Below, in pieces: positions 16,976 through 25,624 of a stretch of 64,000 bases of DNA. The stretch comes from Mycobacterium bohemicum DSM 44277 (lineage in GTDB: Bacteria; Actinomycetota; Actinomycetes; Mycobacteriales; Mycobacteriaceae): NCBI RefSeq assembly GCF_001053185.1, contig NZ_CSTD01000001.1, positions 1,606,333-1,670,332 of the forward strand, in the 5' to 3' direction. Numbering within the stretch: the stretch's first letter is position 1; every line of letters begins with the position of its first letter. The position numbers and the translations under genes were made by a program. The notes below the pieces were generated by a model. That model made no database searches. It saw only the letters and a program-made list of their open reading frames with translations, and was not told the DNA's origin.

Positions 16976-18106
16976 ATGACGACCGAGCGGTCCGCGCCAT
17001 TGACCACCGACGAGGCGGCCGCCGGCGGGAAACGCGGTCGGGGCGGCTGGATCGCCGGCGCCGCCCTGGCGGCGTTCGCGCTCTTCTTCATCGCGAACTG
17101 CCGCACCGCGCTGGACGCGCGCGTCGCCAACCCGAACGTGGTGGGCCGCCCGCGCCCCGTGAAGTTCCTCTTCGGGTGGGACTACATCGCGTTCCTGCAG
17201 ATCTCCACCGTGATCATGCTGGTGGTGCTGCTCGTCGTGTTCATCAGGGGCTGGCGGCGCAATCCGGGCAGCCCGGTCATGCTGATGTTCCTGTGCACCA
17301 CGCTGATCGTGTGGCAGGACCCGATCATGAACTGGGCGCCGTTCGCGGTCTACAACCCGGACCTCATCCACTGGCCGGAGTCGTGGCCGCTGGTCTCGCT
17401 CTCGCCCACCGTCGAACCGTTCGTCGTATTCGGTTATGTGACCTTCTATTTCGGCCCGTATTTCCCGGCGATCTGGTTCGTGCGCAGGCTGCAGGCCCGG
17501 TACGGACCCGAGTCCTTCGTGTCGCGCCACCCGCTGGTCACCTTGGGCGCGCTGACGTGCGCGATCGGCTTCGTCTTCGACGCGCTGCTGGAAAACCAGC
17601 TGGTCCACATGGGCATGTACATCTACTCCCAGGTGATCCCTTGGGGTTCGGTGTTCACCGGCACCACGTTCCAGTTCCCGCTGATCTGGGAGTCGCTGTC
17701 GGTGACGTTCGTGATGGTCCCGGCCGCGATCCTGTGTTACCGCGACGACACCGGGAAGTCGGTGGCCGAAAAGCTCGCCGCGAGAGCGAAGATCTTCCCC
17801 GCCCGCCCGGCGCTCGGCACGTTCCTGGTCATGTTCGCGATCATCAACGTGTCCTACTTCGCCTACGGTGGTTGGTTCTGGCTCATCAAGGTCAGTCACG
17901 CCGCGACTGCGGTTGCCTGCCCCTGGCCGTACCCGGAGGCCAAAGTGTATGACCCGCAAGGCTTCTACGAGAAGGCGGGCGCCGAGGGCCCGTACTCGGT
18001 CGGCATCTGGTCGACCTGGATGAGCGGGCAGCCGGGCGGGCGGCCCCACGTCGACCCGCCGCCGCCGGGTCAAGGCCCCTGTGCAATCACGGGCAAGAAT
18101 GGCTGA
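16976..18106 (+). CDS. AveC-like multi-pass membrane protein
   Basis: A 376-residue integral membrane protein of the family annotated as spirocyclase AveC-like. Membrane segments can be seen near residues 25-42, 60-85 (STVIMLVVLLVVFIRGW), 95-115, 140-165, 190-210, 240-260 and 285-305. AveC forms the spiroketal in avermectin biosynthesis, but mycobacterial relatives have no shown function. It follows the binding-fold gene by 5 bp, and the next SDR start overlaps its end by 8 bp, so the three are co-translated. Confidence 0.8.
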   Translation: MTTERSAPLTTDEAAAGGKRGRGGWIAGAALAAFALFFIANCRTALDARVANPNVVGRPRPVKFLFGWDYIAFLQISTVIMLVVLLVVFIRGWRRNPGSPVMLMFLCTTLIVWQDPIMNWAPFAVYNPDLIHWPESWPLVSLSPTVEPFVVFGYVTFYFGPYFPAIWFVRRLQARYGPESFVSRHPLVTLGALTCAIGFVFDALLENQLVHMGMYIYSQVIPWGSVFTGTTFQFPLIWESLSVTFVMVPAAILCYRDDTGKSVAEKLAARAKIFPARPALGTFLVMFAIINVSYFAYGGWFWLIKVSHAATAVACPWPYPEAKVYDPQGFYEKAGAEGPYSVGIWSTWMSGQPGGRPHVDPPPPGQGPCAITGKNG

Positions 18107-19067
18107 GCCGCGCACCGTTGTCATCACCGGCGCGTCGCGCGGGCTGGGCTTCGCCTCGGCGGTGCGCCTGTATCGCGAAGGGTGGCGCGTGGTCGCGACG
18201 ATGCGGACACCAGATCGCGGGATTCCGCTGCTGCGCAGCGCAACCGGCGCCCGCGGCGACGACGACCGGCTGCTCGTTGTTCAACTCGACCTGTTGGACG
18301 CCGCGTCGATCTGCGCCGCGGCCAAGGCCATCGAGGAAGCCGTCGGCGCGCCGTACGCCCTCGTGCACAACGCCGGCATCTCGGCCGCCGGAATGGTCGA
18401 GGAGACCGATGCGGCGTTGTGGCAAAACATGTTAGCCACGCACGTCCTGGGTCCGGTGGCGCTCACCAAGGCGTTGTTGCCGTCGATGCGGGCGGCGGGG
18501 GAGGGGCGCGTCGTGCTGGTCTCGAGCGCGGCTGGGGTCCGCGGCCAGCCGGCCACCGCGCCGTACTCGGCGGCCAAGGGAGCCCTGGAGCGGTGGGGCG
18601 AGGCGATGGCCGTCGAGATCGCCCCCTTCGGCCTCGGCGTCACCATCCTGGTGGCCGGCATGTACGACACCGACATCATCACCGACGCCGGCACCACCGA
18701 CGAGCGCGACTTCGCGGGCCCCTACGCGCGGCTGCATCAAAGCATGGACACCCGTGGACGCTTCGCGATGAGCCTGGCACGGCAACCCGAGCGGTTCACC
18801 GACGGACTGCTCGAGGCGCTGGACGACCGGGGAGCGTTCCGCCGCCGCGGGGTGGGCCCGGACGCCTCGATGTTGTTGGCCGCCAACCGCATTCTGCCGG
18901 CCGCCGCCATGCATCACGTGTCCCGCGTCGTGCTCGGCATCCCCAAACGGGGTTCGATGCGCGGCGGGGCCTGGCCGTTGACGATGCCTCAACGGGGGAT
19001 GGTGCTTGCCGCGCGGATCCTGCCGAAGCCGATCCTGCAACGGCTGGCGAGCCGGCGCGCGAACTAA
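18099..19067 (+). CDS. Short-chain dehydrogenase/reductase
   Basis: A 322-residue SDR with TGASRGLG near residues 10-17, HNAGIS near 88, VSSAAGVRG with the catalytic Ser and Tyr/Lys in PYSAAKGALE. The C-terminal part (about 70 residues) extends past the SDR core. It would oxidise or reduce a hydroxy or keto intermediate. The start ATG at 18099 lies inside the end of the AveC-like gene (8-bp overlap). An in-frame ATG-equivalent at 18081 is less likely. The P450 gene starts 9 bp after its stop, preceded by AAAGGAG. Confidence 0.87.
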   Translation: MAEPRTVVITGASRGLGFASAVRLYREGWRVVATMRTPDRGIPLLRSATGARGDDDRLLVVQLDLLDAASICAAAKAIEEAVGAPYALVHNAGISAAGMVEETDAALWQNMLATHVLGPVALTKALLPSMRAAGEGRVVLVSSAAGVRGQPATAPYSAAKGALERWGEAMAVEIAPFGLGVTILVAGMYDTDIITDAGTTDERDFAGPYARLHQSMDTRGRFAMSLARQPERFTDGLLEALDDRGAFRRRGVGPDASMLLAANRILPAAAMHHVSRVVLGIPKRGSMRGGAWPLTMPQRGMVLAARILPKPILQRLASRRAN

Positions 19068-19076
19068 AGGAGACCG

Positions 19077-20291
19077 ATGGAAAAGCTTTTCGACGACCTG
19101 GAGGACTTCGGCGCTTTCGACGACGCCGTCTCTGGCGACGTGCGCGACCCGTACACGGAACTGGCCCGGCTGCGCCGCGAGGACCCGATCCAGCGCCTGG
19201 ATGTCTCCGGGATGCCGCACGAGGAGTCCAAGCCGGTCTTCATCGTCTACCGCTACGAGGAAGCCCAGCAGATGCTGCGCGACAACGAGACGTTCTCGTC
19301 GGCGGCCGTCATCGCGGCGTTCGGGCCGGTGCTGGGGGAGCGCGTCATGCTCGGCATGGACGAACCGGTGCACGGCCGGCTGCGCTCCCTGGTGTCAAAG
19401 GCGTTCTCGCAGAAGGCTTTGGCGCGCTGGGAGCAGGAACTGGTGGGGCGGGTGGGCAACAGCCTCATCGACAGGTTCGCGGCCAAAGGTAAGGCCGACC
19501 TGGTCAAGGAGTTCACCTTCGACTATCCCAGCCAGATCATCGCCGGCCTGCTGGGCCTGCCCGAGGAGGACTACCCGCAATTCCAACGCTGGTCCATATC
19601 GCTGCTGAGCTGGATCCTGAACCCCGAACGTGGTCTGGCGGCCTCGGCCGCCCTGTGCGATTATTTCGCGCCCATCCTCGCCGCCCGCCGCGCCGAACCG
19701 CGCGACGACCTAATCAGCGGGCTGGCCCAGGCCGAGATCGACGGCCACAAGCTGGACGACGAGGAGATCTACTCGTTCCTGCGGCTGCTGCTGCCCGCCG
19801 GAGTCGAGACGACGTACCGATCGCTGGGCAACCTGCTCTTCGCGCTGCTGTCGGATCCCGCGCAGCTGGATGCCGTGCGCGCGGACCGGTCGCTGCTGCC
19901 GCAGGCCATCGAGGAGGGGGTGCGGTGGGAGGCGCCCCTGCTGACCATCACCCGCGTCGCCACCCGCGACACCGAACTCGGCGGCGTGCCGATACCGGCG
20001 GGCTCGACGGTGATGCCGATGCTCGGTGCCGCCAACCGGCAGGAGGACCGCTACCGCGACCCGGACACCTTCGACATCTTCCGCACGGCCAGGGGACACC
20101 TGGGGTGGGGCCACGGCGTGCACGTCTGCCTCGGCATGCACCTGGCGCGCCTGGAGATGCGCACCGCCGTCAACCTCCTGTTGGACCGGCTGCCGAATCT
20201 GCGGCTGGACCCCGACGTGGACGACCCGCACATCCGGGGCCAAATCTTCCGGTCGCCGACGTCGCTGCCGGTGCTTTTCGACCCCCGATAA
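19077..20291 (+). CDS. Cytochrome P450
   Basis: A 404-residue bacterial class I P450. The I-helix oxygen-activating motif AGVETT is at residues 241-246, ExxR at E280-R283 (EGVR), and the heme-thiolate Cys is C351 in WGHGVHVCLG. Trp replaces the usual Phe at the first position of that signature. It needs a ferredoxin and reductase, and none is encoded in the operon. The likely reaction is hydroxylation of the pathway substrate, with the following aldehyde dehydrogenase oxidising a resulting aldehyde. The CYP family number cannot be assigned from sequence reading alone. Confidence 0.93.
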   Translation: MEKLFDDLEDFGAFDDAVSGDVRDPYTELARLRREDPIQRLDVSGMPHEESKPVFIVYRYEEAQQMLRDNETFSSAAVIAAFGPVLGERVMLGMDEPVHGRLRSLVSKAFSQKALARWEQELVGRVGNSLIDRFAAKGKADLVKEFTFDYPSQIIAGLLGLPEEDYPQFQRWSISLLSWILNPERGLAASAALCDYFAPILAARRAEPRDDLISGLAQAEIDGHKLDDEEIYSFLRLLLPAGVETTYRSLGNLLFALLSDPAQLDAVRADRSLLPQAIEEGVRWEAPLLTITRVATRDTELGGVPIPAGSTVMPMLGAANRQEDRYRDPDTFDIFRTARGHLGWGHGVHVCLGMHLARLEMRTAVNLLLDRLPNLRLDPDVDDPHIRGQIFRSPTSLPVLFDPR

Positions 20292-20381
20292 CCGACCCCG
20301 CGACGGCGGGAACTTGTCATTCGGCTAGTTTCCAGTAAGGCTCTCCGTAGCCCCTTAACGACTCAGAAGAGAGTGACAAAC

Positions 20382-21866
20382 ATGACCGAGGCTGTAAAGG
20401 TCCGCTTCGAGCCGAAGATGATGATCGACGGCGAACTTGTCGAGGGCCGGGCCGGGACCTTCACCAACATCAACCCGGCAACCGAGGAGCCGCTCGGCGA
20501 GGTCGCCGACGCCTCGAAGGAGGACATGCACCGGGCGATCGACGCCGCCCGGCGCGCCTTCGACGAGACCGACTGGTCGACCAATCACAAACTGCGCCAA
20601 CGCTGCCTCTTGCAGCTGCACGAGGCGATCGAGTCGGAGAAGGAAGAGCTGCGCGAGGAGCTGATCCTCGAGGTGGGTGCGCCCCGGGCCATCACGTTCG
20701 GCCCCCAACTGGACGCGCCGCTGCAGGACGGCCTGAAATACCCGGCCCGGCTGATCGACGAGTATGCCTGGGAGACCGACCTGGGCGACCGGGTCATCAG
20801 CCTCACCGGAGCGAACACCGCGATCAAGGTATGGCGTGAGCCGGTCGGTGTCGTGGGGGCGATCGTGCCGTGGAACTTCCCGTTCGAGGTCACGCTCAAC
20901 AAGCTCGGCCAGGCTCTGGGCACCGGCAACACGGTGGTGCTCAAGCCGGCGCCCAACACCCCGTTCAACGCGACCCGCCTCGGCCGGCTGATCGCCGAAA
21001 AGACCGACATCCCACCCGGGGTCGTCAACGTCGTCACCGCATCGGATCACTTCGTGGGCGAGGAGCTCACGCTGTCGCCCAAGGTCGACCTGATCTCGTT
21101 CACCGGCTCGACCGTCGTCGGCAAGCGGATCATGGAAAAGGGCGCCGCCACCATGAAGCGGTTGTTCCTCGAGCTCGGCGGCAAGTCGGCGACCATCGTG
21201 CTCGAAGACGCCGACTTCGGGCTGGCGTGCGCGATCGGCATCGCCCCGTGCATGCACGCCGGGCAAGGTTGCGCGAATCCCACCCGGATGCTGTTGCCGC
21301 GGTCCCGTTACGACGAGGGTGTGGCGATCCTCAAGAGCATCTACGAGAACGTCACGTGCGGTGATCCGCAGGATCCCGGAACGCTGTGCGGTCCGGTGAT
21401 CTCGGAGGTCCAGCGCGACCGCGTCATGGGCTACATCCGCAAGGGCGTGGAAGAGGGCGCCACGGCGCTGGTCGGCGGCCCGGACGCGCCGACCGGCTTC
21501 GACAAGGGATTCTATGTTCGCCCAACGCTTTTCACCGACGTCGACAACTCCATGACGATCGCTCAGGAGGAGATCTTCGGCCCGGTGCTGTCGGTCATCC
21601 CGTTCGACGACGAGGAGGACGCGATCCGGATCGCCAACGACAGCAAGTACGGATTGGCAGGAAACGTGATGTCGGGTTCGCTCGAGCGCTCGCTCGCGGT
21701 GGCCCGACGGATCCGGGCCGGCTTCATCGGCGTCAACGGCGGCGCCCCGTACGGCGCCGACACCCCGTTCGGCGGATACAAGGCCAGCGGGGTGGGCCGC
21801 CAGAACGGTATCGCCGGGTTCGACCAGTACACCGAGATCAAGTCGGTGGGGTACCCGGTCGGTTGA
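20382..21866 (+). CDS. NAD(P)-dependent aldehyde dehydrogenase
   Basis: A 494-residue aldehyde dehydrogenase. The cofactor segment is VPWNFPFEV, and FTGSTVVGKRI forms the NAD-binding turn. The general base Glu264 lies in LELGGK and the nucleophile Cys297 in GQGCANP. EEIFGPVLSV and PFGGYKASG are further family signatures. The ATG at 20382 is chosen; a GTG nine bases earlier is in frame. It is 90 bp downstream of the P450 gene and may have its own promoter or be read through. It oxidises an aldehyde to the acid, which would then be activated to a CoA ester for the FadE/SDR steps. Confidence 0.92.
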   Translation: MTEAVKVRFEPKMMIDGELVEGRAGTFTNINPATEEPLGEVADASKEDMHRAIDAARRAFDETDWSTNHKLRQRCLLQLHEAIESEKEELREELILEVGAPRAITFGPQLDAPLQDGLKYPARLIDEYAWETDLGDRVISLTGANTAIKVWREPVGVVGAIVPWNFPFEVTLNKLGQALGTGNTVVLKPAPNTPFNATRLGRLIAEKTDIPPGVVNVVTASDHFVGEELTLSPKVDLISFTGSTVVGKRIMEKGAATMKRLFLELGGKSATIVLEDADFGLACAIGIAPCMHAGQGCANPTRMLLPRSRYDEGVAILKSIYENVTCGDPQDPGTLCGPVISEVQRDRVMGYIRKGVEEGATALVGGPDAPTGFDKGFYVRPTLFTDVDNSMTIAQEEIFGPVLSVIPFDDEEDAIRIANDSKYGLAGNVMSGSLERSLAVARRIRAGFIGVNGGAPYGADTPFGGYKASGVGRQNGIAGFDQYTEIKSVGYPVG

Positions 21867-21876
21867 CCGGGGGCGG

Positions 21877-23376
21877 CTAGCTGACGCCGTTGACGCTCGC
21901 GGAGAACGAGTCGACCGACGCGCCGACGCTGCCAGTCCACGGCTCGAAGCCGGCTTGAATGCTGGTGAGGTACCAGGAGTTGGTCACCGGCTCCAGGGTT
22001 TCCGTGTTGTCCACGAAACCCAGGACGTCGAAATCGTTCCAGGAGGTCATCGGCGTGGCCGCGACGTAGGACACCACGTTGTTCGAACCGTTGCCGCCCA
22101 CCCACACCACGAAGCTGCGCCCGTCGATCGTGGCGTTACCGACCGCCGAGCCGACCGGTTGGATGGGGCCGACGTGGTTGAACCAGATCATGATCTCTTG
22201 CTGGTTGACGCCGGTGGTGATGGGTGTCGGGTTCAGCCAGATGTCGTAGGACGCGTCATAGGTTCCGGTGCCGGGATAGGTGTAATCGATGCTGCTGGTG
22301 GCGGTTTGGATCTGGCTCAGCTGCATGGGGAGATTGGTACCGGGGGAACCGGTGCCGTAGTGCCAGCCGTCGAAGATCGACGGGTAGCCCAGCGGGGCGC
22401 CGTTGGTGGGGGCCGAGCCGTTTTCCGTGGCGATGGAAAAGCCGGTCGACGTCACGTTGATGGCCTGCCCGTTGGGGTTGTTCCAGGCGTTGTTCTGGAC
22501 GACGTAGGCGTTTTGGATCGTGGTCGTTCCGTACTGGGTGGAGATCAACGTGGCGCCGGTGGTCCCTCCGGTGCCGGTTCCGCCACCGCCGGTTCCGCCC
22601 CCGCCCGTGCCGCCTATGGTGACCGTCTGGCCGTTCACCAGCAGATTCGTCGGTGGCGAGTAGGCGCCGGTTTGGCTGGCCTGGAAGCCCACCGTGACCG
22701 AACCGCCCGGTGCAATGGTGCTGTTGTAACTCTCGGGAGTCAGGGTGTATTGAGTGCCGGATTGGGCGAGTTGCGCGTTCCATGCACTCGTCGCGGATTC
22801 GTTTGCGGGCAGGCTGAATTGGGCCTGCCAGTTGGTCAGCGGAGTCACCCCCGAATTCGTCAGCGTGTAATTGCCGGTGAAACCATTACTCCATTGCGAT
22901 GTCAGCGTGTAAGTCGCCGTTATTCCGTTGCCGGTGCCGCCGGTGCCGCCGGTGCCGCCGGTGCCCGTGCCGCCCGTTGTCGTACCCCCGGTGTTCGTGC
23001 CGCCGGTGGTTGTCGCGCCGTTGGCGGTGTTGCCGCCAACCGGTGCACCCAAGACGCCCAGCAGTTCCCGCGCGAACATCCCCAAAGGTGAAGTGTTCGA
23101 CGTGTCGGCCAGCGCATACAGCCCCGCGCTCTGCGCCAACGTCTGCACGAACCAGGCGTGGAAATCGGCCGCTCGGGTGATGAGGGCCTGGTATTCCTGC
23201 CCGGCACTGCCGAACAACGCCGCCACGCTCGCGGACACCTCATCGGCCGCCGCCGACACGACCACCGTCGTCGATCCCGCCGCCGCGGCGTTGGCGGCGC
23301 GAAGCGTGGAGCCCACCCTGGCGACGTCGGACGCGGCGGCCGCCATCGCGTCGGGATCCGAAATCACAAACGACAT
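21877..23376 (-). CDS. PE-domain protein fused to CBM2 and GH12 cellulase domains
   Basis: A 499-residue secreted protein with three parts. Residues 1-95 are a PE domain (MSFVISDPDAMAAAASDVAR; the PE dipeptide is Asp-Pro-Asp here), ending with the type VII secretion motif YALAD (87-91). A Gly/Thr linker (112-150) leads to a carbohydrate-binding module of family 2 (about 151-256; QWSNGFTGNYTLTNSG, WQAQFSLP). A second Gly/Thr linker precedes a glycoside hydrolase family 12 domain (285-499) related to CelA2, with likely catalytic Glu404 (QEIMIWFNH) and Glu488 (GFEPW). It would be exported by an ESX system and cleave beta-1,4-glucans. AGGGGGT precedes the start. Confidence 0.9.
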   Translation of the reverse strand: MSFVISDPDAMAAAASDVARVGSTLRAANAAAAGSTTVVVSAAADEVSASVAALFGSAGQEYQALITRAADFHAWFVQTLAQSAGLYALADTSNTSPLGMFARELLGVLGAPVGGNTANGATTTGGTNTGGTTTGGTGTGGTGGTGGTGNGITATYTLTSQWSNGFTGNYTLTNSGVTPLTNWQAQFSLPANESATSAWNAQLAQSGTQYTLTPESYNSTIAPGGSVTVGFQASQTGAYSPPTNLLVNGQTVTIGGTGGGGTGGGGTGTGGTTGATLISTQYGTTTIQNAYVVQNNAWNNPNGQAINVTSTGFSIATENGSAPTNGAPLGYPSIFDGWHYGTGSPGTNLPMQLSQIQTATSSIDYTYPGTGTYDASYDIWLNPTPITTGVNQQEIMIWFNHVGPIQPVGSAVGNATIDGRSFVVWVGGNGSNNVVSYVAATPMTSWNDFDVLGFVDNTETLEPVTNSWYLTSIQAGFEPWTGSVGASVDSFSASVNGVS

Positions 23377-23648
23377 ATGCGACCCCCTGAGTGACGTTTG
23401 AACCCTGCTATCACGGGTTTATCGCGGTGCAAATGATGCTAAAGGTTTTGGGGGCGGCGCACGCCGCCTTTTGCGCGAATTAGACGCGCGACCCCGAAAT
23501 GTCCAGTGGCATTACATAAATGGAGAAAACGCACAAATTCTGGACGTCGGGTTGAGGCCGTGGGCCACCCCGCCCAGCGGCCTCCCAACCCCTTGGTTGA
23601 CAATCGAGGCAAGCGCCGAGAAGACCCACCGTCAAAGGAGACATCACC

Positions 23649-24797
23649 ATGGCTGAAGCCGTCATCGTCGAGGCAGTGCGCTCACCGATCGGGAAGCGGA
23701 ACGGCGGGTTGTCCGGGGTGCACCCGGCGGACCTGTCGGCACAGGTGCTCAACGGCTTGGTCGACAGGACCGGAATCGACCCCGAGATCGTCGACGACGT
23801 CATCTGGGGCTGCGTCATGCAGGCCGGTGAGCAGGCCCTCGACATCGGCCGCACCGCACTGCTGACCGCCGGGTGGCCGGAGACCGTGCCGGGCGTGACC
23901 GTCGACCGGCAGTGCGGATCCAGCCAGCAGTCCATTCACTTCGCCGCGGCCGGAGTGATCGCCGGGCACTACGACGTCGTCGTCGCCGGCGGTGTCGAGT
24001 CGATGTCACGGACCCCGATGGGCTCGTCGCTGGCCAACGGCGGACGGCCGTACCCGAAAGCCTTCCTGGACCGCTACGAGGGCCAGATCCCCAACCAGGG
24101 CCTCGGTGCGGAGATGATCGCCGAGCAGTGGGGGCTGGACCGCACCGCGCTCGACGAGTTCTCGCTCGCGTCGCACGAAAAGGCCGCCGCCGCACAGGAT
24201 TCCGGTGCTTTCGACGACCAGATCGTCGGCATCAAGGACTCCGACGGCAACGTCGTGCTGAAGGATGAGGGCATCCGCCGCGGCACGCCCATGGAGAAGA
24301 TGGCGTCGCTGAAGCCGGCGTTCAAGGAGGACGGGGTGATCCACGCCGGCAACTCCTCGCAGATCTCCGACGGTTCGGCCGCACTGCTGTTCATGTCGGC
24401 GGAGAAGGCCAAGGCGCTCGGGCTCAAGCCGCTCGCGCGGGTGCACACCGCGACGCTCGCCGGCGCCAACCCGGTGATCATGCTGACGGCGCCCATCCCG
24501 GCGACGCAGAAGGTGCTGAAGCGCTCCGGCCTGTCCATCGACGACATCGGCGCCTACGAGGTCAACGAGGCCTTCGCGCCCGTCCCGCTGGCGTGGCTGA
24601 AGGACATCGGCGCCGACGAGAAGAAACTCAACCCCAACGGCGGCGCGATCGCGCTGGGCCACCCCCTCGGCGGCTCCGGCGCGCGGCTGATGACCACGCT
24701 GCTGTATCACATGCGGGACAAGGGAATTCGCTACGGCCTGCAGACCATGTGCGAGGGCGGCGGCCAGGCGAACGCCACCATCGTGGAGCTTCTGTGA
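23649..24797 (+). CDS. Acetyl-CoA acetyltransferase / thiolase (Rv1135A-like)
   Basis: A 382-residue thiolase. Nucleophile Cys89 is in DRQCGSSQ, NEAFAP is the conserved loop, His338 lies in GHPLGGSG and the acid/base Cys368 in TMCEGGG. It would cleave 3-ketoacyl-CoA or condense acyl-CoAs. AAAGGAG precedes the start and a TTGACA box lies at 23597. The downstream enoyl-CoA hydratase overlaps the stop codon (GTGA), so the two are a coupled beta-oxidation pair matching Rv1135A-Rv1136. Confidence 0.93.
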   Translation: MAEAVIVEAVRSPIGKRNGGLSGVHPADLSAQVLNGLVDRTGIDPEIVDDVIWGCVMQAGEQALDIGRTALLTAGWPETVPGVTVDRQCGSSQQSIHFAAAGVIAGHYDVVVAGGVESMSRTPMGSSLANGGRPYPKAFLDRYEGQIPNQGLGAEMIAEQWGLDRTALDEFSLASHEKAAAAQDSGAFDDQIVGIKDSDGNVVLKDEGIRRGTPMEKMASLKPAFKEDGVIHAGNSSQISDGSAALLFMSAEKAKALGLKPLARVHTATLAGANPVIMLTAPIPATQKVLKRSGLSIDDIGAYEVNEAFAPVPLAWLKDIGADEKKLNPNGGAIALGHPLGGSGARLMTTLLYHMRDKGIRYGLQTMCEGGGQANATIVELL

Positions 24798-25597
24798 CCG
24801 AAGCCGGTGACGGCCGGCCGGCGGTGCTGGTCGAACGTCGCGGCAACGTCGCCGTCATCACCATCAACCGGCCGGAGGCCAGCAACGCGATCAACGCCGC
24901 GGTGAGCGTCGGGGTCGGGGACGCCCTGGAGGAGGCGGCGCACGATCCCGACGTCCGCGCCGTCGTCATCACCGGCGCGGGCGATAGGTCGTTCTGCGCG
25001 GGCGCCGACCTCAAGGCGATCGCGCGCCGCGAGAACCTTTACCACCCCGACCACGGGGAGTGGGGCTTCGCCGGATACGTGCACCACTTCATCGACAAGC
25101 CGACGATCGCCGCGGTCAACGGCACCGCGTTGGGCGGTGGCAGCGAGATCGCGATGGCCAGCGACCTGGTGGTGGCCGCCGAAAGCGCCACGTTCGGCCT
25201 GCCGGAGGTCAAGCGGGGACTGATCGCGGCCGCCGGCGGTGTGTTCCGCATCATGAGCCACCTGCCCCGCAAGGTGGCCATGGAACTGCTGATGACCGGC
25301 GAGCCGATCACCGCGTCCGACGCATGCCGGTGGGGCTTGATCAATCAGGTGGTCGCCGACGGCCCCGTGCTGGACGCTGCGCTGGCGCTGGCCGCGCGGG
25401 TGACCGTCAACGCCCCGCTTTCGGTGCAGGCCAGCAAGCGCATCGCCTACGGCGTCGACGACGGCGTCGTCGTCGACGAGGAACCCGGCTGGGAGCGCAC
25501 CGTGCGCGAGATGCGCACGCTGATCAGGTCCGAGGACGCCAGGGAAGGGCCGCTGGCCTTCGCCGAGAAGCGGCAGCCGGTCTGGAAGGCGCGTTAA
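24794..25597 (+). CDS. Enoyl-CoA hydratase/isomerase (Rv1136-like)
   Basis: A 267-residue crotonase-fold protein. The CoA-binding and oxyanion-hole segments are SFCAGADLKAI and NGTALGGGSEIAMASDL. The second catalytic Glu position is present in LPEVKRGL. It would hydrate 2-enoyl-CoA during beta-oxidation. The GTG start overlaps the thiolase stop by four bases, indicating translational coupling. It is convergent with the Rv1138c homologue, only 27 bp apart. Confidence 0.9.
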   Translation: MTEAGDGRPAVLVERRGNVAVITINRPEASNAINAAVSVGVGDALEEAAHDPDVRAVVITGAGDRSFCAGADLKAIARRENLYHPDHGEWGFAGYVHHFIDKPTIAAVNGTALGGGSEIAMASDLVVAAESATFGLPEVKRGLIAAAGGVFRIMSHLPRKVAMELLMTGEPITASDACRWGLINQVVADGPVLDAALALAARVTVNAPLSVQASKRIAYGVDDGVVVDEEPGWERTVREMRTLIRSEDAREGPLAFAEKRQPVWKAR

Positions 25598-25624
25598 CGA
25601 CCGCTCGCGCCTAAAAGCGGCGCG

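Noticed and set aside
22920-23020. Short GGT-type tandem repeat in the PE-GH12 gene as a VNTR locus
   Set aside because: It encodes the Gly/Thr linker and is irregular; no separate repeat element is needed.
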